Of a DNA stretch of 64,000 bases, positions 59,172 to 64,000 are shown in pieces. The first letter of the stretch is position 1. Each line of letters opens with the position of its first letter. Under the pieces are notes generated by a model, which did not search any database, was not told where the DNA came from, and was given only the letters and a program-made list of their open reading frames with translations. Origin of the DNA: Lachnoclostridium sp. An169 (GTDB taxonomy: Bacteria > Bacillota > Clostridia > Lachnospirales > Lachnospiraceae); NCBI RefSeq assembly GCF_002160525.1, contig NZ_NFKT01000010.1, forward strand, positions 1 to 64,000, written 5' to 3'. Both the position numbers and the translations under genes were made by a program.

Positions 59172-61613
59172 TGAGTGCTGCACACACTCTGCCCAGAATC
59201 TCCTGTTCCTGCCTTCCGTAAAGCGGTCCTCCGTCACCTCGAATGCGCCGGTCAGCCGGATATCTTCCGAGGATGCGCCCACGCAGACCTCGTACCGGCC
59301 CTTCTCGATCTTCCACTTCATCTCATGGGTGAGGAATGCCATCTGGGACGGAGCGCAGCAAAACGTAATCCGCTTTTCCTCTCCGGGCTTAAGCTCTGCC
59401 CGGCAGAATCCCTGGAGTTCCTTTACCGGACGGAGCATGGAAGCGTAAGAGTCCCTCAGATAGAGCTGAACGGTCTCTGTTCCGGTTATCCCTCCCGTAT
59501 TCTTAAGAGTAAACGAGATCTCCACTTCGCCATCCGGATTTAACTGCGGCACGGTCTCTCCCCGGCTGTCCGCAGCTTTGATCCGCAGGTCCGAATATTC
59601 AAAGGACGTGTAAGACAGCCCGTAGCCGAAACAGTACCTCGGTTCATGGGGCAGATCTACATAATTGCGGAATCCCACGCTCTCTCCCTGATGCCATGAG
59701 GAACCGTTGGGATGGTTATAGTACATAGGAATCTGCCCTGCGCACCGCGCAGTGGTCACGGGCATCTTTCCGGAGGGGCAGATTTTTCCGCAGAGGATCT
59801 CCGCTACCGCACATCCTGCGAATTCACCCGGATTCCACGCTTCCAGAAGAGCATCCAGGCACTCGTCCGCCGTGTCAGAAGAAACCGGTCTCCCGTCAAA
59901 ATGCACACCGACCAGCGGGATACCAAGCTTCGCTGCCTCGCGGATAAATGCCTCCTGGCAGGGCGGCAGATTGATATTTGATGCGTCCACACCTTCTCCC
60001 ATCGTGGCGATGGAACCGGAGGCGTGCTTCCCGCCCAGAGTGAGAACCGCCGCATCTGCTCCCCGGCAGATTTCCAGGGCATCTGCGAACTCCTCTGTAC
60101 CGCTTCCGGCGATATGATACCCATGTGCATGGACAACCTGTGCGTCCGGGAACCGCCTGCGCAGTTCTGTAAGAAGCGTCGTACAGTCCGGCTGTACCAT
60201 AGAGAGATTTCTCCCGAAGCGTTCCGTCTCGCTGAATTCCACGCCGGTTCCTGCGATCATCACAGCCTTGTCCGCGTTGGACGGGTCATTCCCCGCGATC
60301 CCTGCCTGGCTGTTGGAAGCCGCTGACGCTGCGTCCAGTGATCCCACAGTACTGTATCCGCCGAAATAATAGTTTGCCCAATCTGCTTGCGGGCCGATTA
60401 CTGCCAGTTTTCGGATGTTCTTTTTCAATGGGAGAATCCCGTTATTCTTCAGGAGTACCGCTGATTCTCTCGCGCATTTCAGGGAGACTTTCCTCGCTCC
60501 GGACTGATAGAATACTTTTGAAAACGCCTCATCTTCCAGTGCGAATGGATGCTCGAACAGCCCCATGCGGAATTTTTCCGTGAGCACCCGCATAACTGCC
60601 CGGTCGAGCACCTCCATATCTGCCCTGCCGTCCCCGAACATCTTCTTCAGTTCTTCTCCGTAACCGACGGGCAGGGGAAGCTCCACATCCATTCCTGCCT
60701 TCATGCAGCGATATCCCGCATCAGCCGGAGTCTCTCCCACATAATGGACTGTGTGGACATTTCCCACTGCTCCATAGTCCGATACTGTTATCCCGTCAAA
60801 TCCCATTTCATCCCGCAGTATCTCTGTCAGGAACTCATGGGACGCCGATATCGGACCGGCATCAGATGCATCATAACACGGCATCACCGAGTGGAGGTCC
60901 GCATTCGAAAATGCCGCCTGGAAGGGCTTCCCGTGAATTTCCCGGAGCATGCGCGGACCGATCTCCATATGGGCTGTATTGATCCCGCCTTCTGATTTGT
61001 GATAAGCCATATAGTGCTTTCCGCACGCAGCAGCACGAAGTCCGTCCACTTCCTGCCCCTGAACTCCACGGACAGCTGCCGCTCCCATAACAGCTGCCAG
61101 TGTGGGATCTTCCCCGTAAGGCTCCCCGTACCTGCCGTGCCTGGGATCACGGGCGATATCCAGGACAGGGTACAGGATCTGGGTAATGCCGGCGGCAAGC
61201 TCCTGCCTTGCCGTAATCCGTCCGATCTGTTCCTCCAGTTCCGGATCGAATGTCGCCCCTCTTCCGATCCCGTAAGGAAAGCTTACCGCACCGACGAGCA
61301 TGGCGCCTGTAAGTCCCTCCATATGGAAGATGGCAGGGATCCCGTGTCCGCTCTGCTCCATCACCATTTTCTGCAGCGTCCGCTGCATCCGGCAGACGTC
61401 CTTCACATCCGGGATCTTCAGCATGATCAGTGCGGAGATATGCCCCGCTCCATGCGGGAATCTTTTCCTCAGTCCTTCCGTCTCTTCATCGGTAAATACC
61501 GGCGGACAGATGATTCCCGTGACCTGTGCCATCTTCTCCTCCAGTGACATTTTCTTCAGCAAATCTTCCGCCCGCTCCCGGGGCGTAAGAGATGAATCCT
61601 GATAGCGCTCCAT
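59157..61613 (-). CDS. GH3 glycosidase
   Basis: 818 aa. GH3 N domain (about 10-330) with the nucleophile in ITVSDYGA, GRYGEPYGEDP and KHYMAYHKSEGG; GH3 C domain (about 380-620); fibronectin III-like domain (about 680-785). The SDYG form and the N-terminus (LTPRERAEDLLKKMSLEEKMAQ) resemble GH3 enzymes acting on glucosides or xylosides. No signal peptide. ATG 61613 is chosen because GGAGAAG lies just before it; a start 54 bases upstream overlaps the transporter end. 25 bases after the GPH symporter, so one operon. Confidence 0.93.
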   Translation of the reverse strand: MERYQDSSLTPRERAEDLLKKMSLEEKMAQVTGIICPPVFTDEETEGLRKRFPHGAGHISALIMLKIPDVKDVCRMQRTLQKMVMEQSGHGIPAIFHMEGLTGAMLVGAVSFPYGIGRGATFDPELEEQIGRITARQELAAGITQILYPVLDIARDPRHGRYGEPYGEDPTLAAVMGAAAVRGVQGQEVDGLRAAACGKHYMAYHKSEGGINTAHMEIGPRMLREIHGKPFQAAFSNADLHSVMPCYDASDAGPISASHEFLTEILRDEMGFDGITVSDYGAVGNVHTVHYVGETPADAGYRCMKAGMDVELPLPVGYGEELKKMFGDGRADMEVLDRAVMRVLTEKFRMGLFEHPFALEDEAFSKVFYQSGARKVSLKCARESAVLLKNNGILPLKKNIRKLAVIGPQADWANYYFGGYSTVGSLDAASAASNSQAGIAGNDPSNADKAVMIAGTGVEFSETERFGRNLSMVQPDCTTLLTELRRRFPDAQVVHAHGYHIAGSGTEEFADALEICRGADAAVLTLGGKHASGSIATMGEGVDASNINLPPCQEAFIREAAKLGIPLVGVHFDGRPVSSDTADECLDALLEAWNPGEFAGCAVAEILCGKICPSGKMPVTTARCAGQIPMYYNHPNGSSWHQGESVGFRNYVDLPHEPRYCFGYGLSYTSFEYSDLRIKAADSRGETVPQLNPDGEVEISFTLKNTGGITGTETVQLYLRDSYASMLRPVKELQGFCRAELKPGEEKRITFCCAPSQMAFLTHEMKWKIEKGRYEVCVGASSEDIRLTGAFEVTEDRFTEGRNRRFWAECVQHSDTEA

Positions 61614-61638
61614 CGTTCTTCTCCTTTCCTGAATGCAA

Positions 61639-63117
61639 TCAGTATTTTCTCGACAGCTGCGCCTCACACTCTTCTCTTGTGATCTCTCCGGCGTTGCACT
61701 TCGCCATGAGCTTCGCGTCCTTATCGTCCAGGCGGTAGAAGATCAGCAGCAGAGCGCCAACCGCCGCTCCGATCGCAGGCACCAGGGTACTGATGCACCA
61801 GAGCGCATCGATGGCTGACTGCGGCTGCGCCACATTCTGCGCTGCCAGATCTGCAAAGTCCGTAGCGTTTACCGACACCCATCCGAACAGTGCCAGTATC
61901 ATCATGCCGATGCTGCCGCCCACGCTCGCCGTCATCTTATTGACAAAGGAGAGAAGCGCGTAGCAGATACCGGAACAGTCCTGTCCGGTCTTATATCTTG
62001 CATACTCGATCGTATCCGGCAGTACAAAGCTTCTGATTACACCGAGCACCGAATTGGGCAGTCCCACCAGGATCATGATGATCACATAGATCACAATGTT
62101 CATCCTGCCAAACAGGAACAGCAGCGTGTAGATCAATGTGTAAAACGCGCTCATAATGATCAGTGTTCTCTGGTTTCCTCCCAGTTTTGTACAAATCTTC
62201 TGCGCCTGGGTCATCAGCAGCAGCGCCGGGATAAACATCACAAGTGTCGCAATGCTGCTTGCCTGGGAGTTATGAAAGATATAGAATCCCACGAACATTC
62301 CCATCGCGCTGTTCAGAGAGATCAGTACCGTACTGATGAACAGGCTGACAATGTAGACCAACAGATATTTATTCTCTTTCAGGCAGCGGAACATCTGCCG
62401 GAATGTATATTCTTCGCGCTCTTCTCCTTCCGGGTTTTTCAATTCTGCATTGTGTTCTTTTCCTTTTAACGCAAACGGAATCATCATTACTGTAAATATC
62501 ACAGTCATGGAAATTCCGGACACCTGGATCGGAAGACCGACAAATTCGCTGATAAGGAAACTGGAAACAACACTTAAAAGGACTGCTGATACTACCACCC
62601 ACATCGCTTTGACTGTCTGGATATGATGCCGCTCTTCCATATTGTCCGTCAATGTAATGATCAGAGAATTCATCGGCACCTCGCAGAGAGTATACGTCAG
62701 GTCAAACAGCAGAAAAGTCACTACATACCAGGCGATCTTTCCTGCCTGCGGCAGCCCTGACGGCATCAGGTAAAAAAGGACTGTCGCAAGTGGGAACATC
62801 AGGAAGGTGAACCTGTACCAGGGCAGATATTTGCCCGCTCCCAGAATCTTTTTCAGGCGTTTCATCTTCTCCAGATGAATCCGGTCTACCAGGTAGCCGA
62901 ACACCACGTCGTCCACCGAATCCACTACCTTGATCAGCAGGGTCACGATCGCCACACTGGTAAGATCCACCCCCTGGAACATCAGAAACAATGTCACATA
63001 AGAGTTAAACATTGTACTGTTAAACGACCGCGCCAGATCGCCCATAATATAATAGCGCCGTTCCTTTTTTGTGGTCAGCCATCCTGCATGTTTCTGTGCT
63101 TTTTTCTCTTTTCCCAT
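61639..63117 (-). CDS. GPH-family glycoside symporter
   Basis: 492 aa, about twelve membrane helices. RRYYIMGDLARSFNSTMFN and LFLMFQGVDLTSV at the N-terminus, then KVVDSVDDVVFGYLVDRI, a GPH hallmark loop. It would bring glycosides in with a cation, ahead of two GH3 enzymes on each side. The N-terminal remnant at 31393-31496 is a close relative. AGGAAAGG precedes the ATG. The 278-base gap upstream (63118-63395) contains a terminator, a possible -10 TATAGT and no supported gene. Confidence 0.92.
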   Translation of the reverse strand: MGKEKKAQKHAGWLTTKKERRYYIMGDLARSFNSTMFNSYVTLFLMFQGVDLTSVAIVTLLIKVVDSVDDVVFGYLVDRIHLEKMKRLKKILGAGKYLPWYRFTFLMFPLATVLFYLMPSGLPQAGKIAWYVVTFLLFDLTYTLCEVPMNSLIITLTDNMEERHHIQTVKAMWVVVSAVLLSVVSSFLISEFVGLPIQVSGISMTVIFTVMMIPFALKGKEHNAELKNPEGEEREEYTFRQMFRCLKENKYLLVYIVSLFISTVLISLNSAMGMFVGFYIFHNSQASSIATLVMFIPALLLMTQAQKICTKLGGNQRTLIIMSAFYTLIYTLLFLFGRMNIVIYVIIMILVGLPNSVLGVIRSFVLPDTIEYARYKTGQDCSGICYALLSFVNKMTASVGGSIGMMILALFGWVSVNATDFADLAAQNVAQPQSAIDALWCISTLVPAIGAAVGALLLIFYRLDDKDAKLMAKCNAGEITREECEAQLSRKY

Positions 63118-63321
63118 TTTATTTTTCCTTTCCTGTTTTTTTCACTTTTTCCTGGTTTTTTCTGTACTCTGACGGCTGCTGTTTTTCCCCGGGGCAGACA
63201 TTTTTTTCATACAGTCAGCCGCTTTCTTTCTATCTACTATAAACAGATAATCCCCTGTCTTCTGCTCTGAATTAAAGATTTCTGTCCCATTCTTACACAT
63301 TTTGGCTAACGCACGGAAAAG

Positions 63322-63386
63322 CAAAAAAAGACAGCCCTGCCACAATCCAACGGTTCAAATATCCTTAAATCCTGCAGAGCTGTCTC
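63322..63386 (-). terminator. Terminator of the GH3 gene at the right edge
   Basis: Minus strand GACAGCTCTGC pairs with GCAGGGCTGTC around a long loop, followed by seven T. It separates the partial GH3 gene from the symporter gene. Confidence 0.75.
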
Positions 63387-63395
63387 TATATAAAA

Positions 63396-64000
63396 TTACT
63401 GTTCCCACAGTGTCAGACTCAGATCAATGACCCGCGCCGCACTTGTCTCCAGATGCTCCCGGGTAAGCGCAGACCGGGGGTCGGCAAGCGCAGCCATAAC
63501 TGCCTCGAAATCCTCACGGCTTCCCGGCATAAAGAGGTCGTTTCCCGCCGCAATGGCATCTGCCGTGGCTGCCGCGCGGTAATGGTGCTCCAGATTGACA
63601 GGAATCCGGACCACCCAGTCCGACATAACAACACCGTCAAAGCCCCATTCCCGGCGCAGAACGTTCTCGAGGAGATCCCGCCTTTCGGATGTATGTACGC
63701 CGTTCAGAAGATTGTAAGAGCTCATCACACAATACGGCTTTGCCTCCTTAACAGCGATCTCAAAGCCTCTAAGATAAATGTCACGCAGCGTCCGTTCCGA
63801 AAGTCTGCTGTTATTAAACATGCGGTTTGTTTCCTGGTTGTTGCAGCAGAAATGCTTGACCGTAGCTGCACAGCCCGGATGCCTCTGTGTCCCGCGCACA
63901 ACAGCAGCGGCAATTTTCCCCGTGAGCAGCGGGTCCTCGGAATAATACTCAAAATTTCTGCCGCAAAGCGGGTCCCGGTGGATGTTCATGGCGGGAGCCA
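63396..64000 (-). CDS. Partial GH3 glycosidase, apparently with permuted domain order
   Basis: The 3' 200 codons are inside the window and the frame continues past the right edge (WLPPMNIHRDPLCGRN reads through the boundary). GH3 N-domain landmarks are NIHRDPLCGRNFEYYSEDP, VKHFCCNNQETNR, NLLNGVHTSERRDLLE and the nucleophile loop VMSDW. The protein ends about 70 residues after that loop (LTLWEQ), with no GH3 C domain behind it. Known permuted GH3 enzymes of rumen Clostridia place the C domain first, and this arrangement would explain the ending. The upstream half is needed to confirm it. Confidence 0.9.
   Translation of the reverse strand, partial: APAMNIHRDPLCGRNFEYYSEDPLLTGKIAAAVVRGTQRHPGCAATVKHFCCNNQETNRMFNNSRLSERTLRDIYLRGFEIAVKEAKPYCVMSSYNLLNGVHTSERRDLLENVLRREWGFDGVVMSDWVVRIPVNLEHHYRAAATADAIAAGNDLFMPGSREDFEAVMAALADPRSALTREHLETSAARVIDLSLTLWEQ

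Noticed and set aside
63142-63345. 67-codon open frame upstream of the GPH symporter
   Set aside because: Low-complexity basic tail, overlaps the GH3 terminator and has no clear ribosome site.

Overview
The window looks like a chromosome segment of a spore-forming, Gram-positive anaerobe of the Clostridia, most likely a gut Lachnospiraceae. Supporting evidence: a murB-rapZ-whiA-crh-like block, spoIIR, a SPOCS/LysM spore-type protein, type III glutamine synthetase, class II aldolase, AGGAGG-type ribosome sites, sigma-A promoters with 17-base spacers, and many GPH sugar symporters beside GH3 enzymes. The genus is not decidable from what I can see.

Left part (1-22,000). An accessory edge carries the 5' end of a leftward gene, a tyrosine recombinase that looks N-terminally truncated, and a DDE transposase with a start-site hairpin and three DnaA-box-like 9-mers. 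Next come an Lrp regulator, a MATE exporter, an AraC remnant, an SDR/TetR pair, and a CPx-type metal ATPase with a separate HMA protein under a CadC-like operator. A LytTR-regulated ABC-2 module follows (9,545-12,860). At 12,870-16,814 an ArsR-type sensor is divergent from an operon of a radical SAM enzyme, a MtaA/UroD-like methyltransferase fused to a thioredoxin-like domain, and a CobW GTPase. This is the best candidate for an undescribed pathway. glnN with a structured leader, fba, an AlbA/RecG-like gene broken by one stop codon, and tRNA-Glu complete this part.

Middle part (22,100-45,060) is mostly core genome: lipid kinase, crh-like HPr, whiA, rapZ, murB, a CNNM/HlyC-type membrane protein, amidase, glmM, a Cof phosphatase, thioesterase, CDF transporter, spoIIR, GntR, ispE, a SPOCS-LysM protein, a PrcB-type lipoprotein and a 2-hydroxyacid dehydrogenase. 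Inserted at 31,390-37,460 is a GH3/GPH/AraC beta-glucoside module next to the scar of a second such module that lost the 5' halves of its GH3 and araC genes in what looks like one deletion.

Right part (45,160-64,000) holds an ATPase with a C-terminal nuclease-like motif, then about 17 kb of leftward genes for plant phenolic glycosides and esters: GH106 and two GH78-type alpha-L-rhamnosidases, an HSL-family esterase, a ceramidase-like hydrolase, a tannase/feruloyl-esterase-family protein, two GH3 enzymes and a GPH symporter. None of the hydrolases shows a signal peptide, so the picture is import of small glycosides followed by intracellular removal of rhamnose, glucose and acyl groups.
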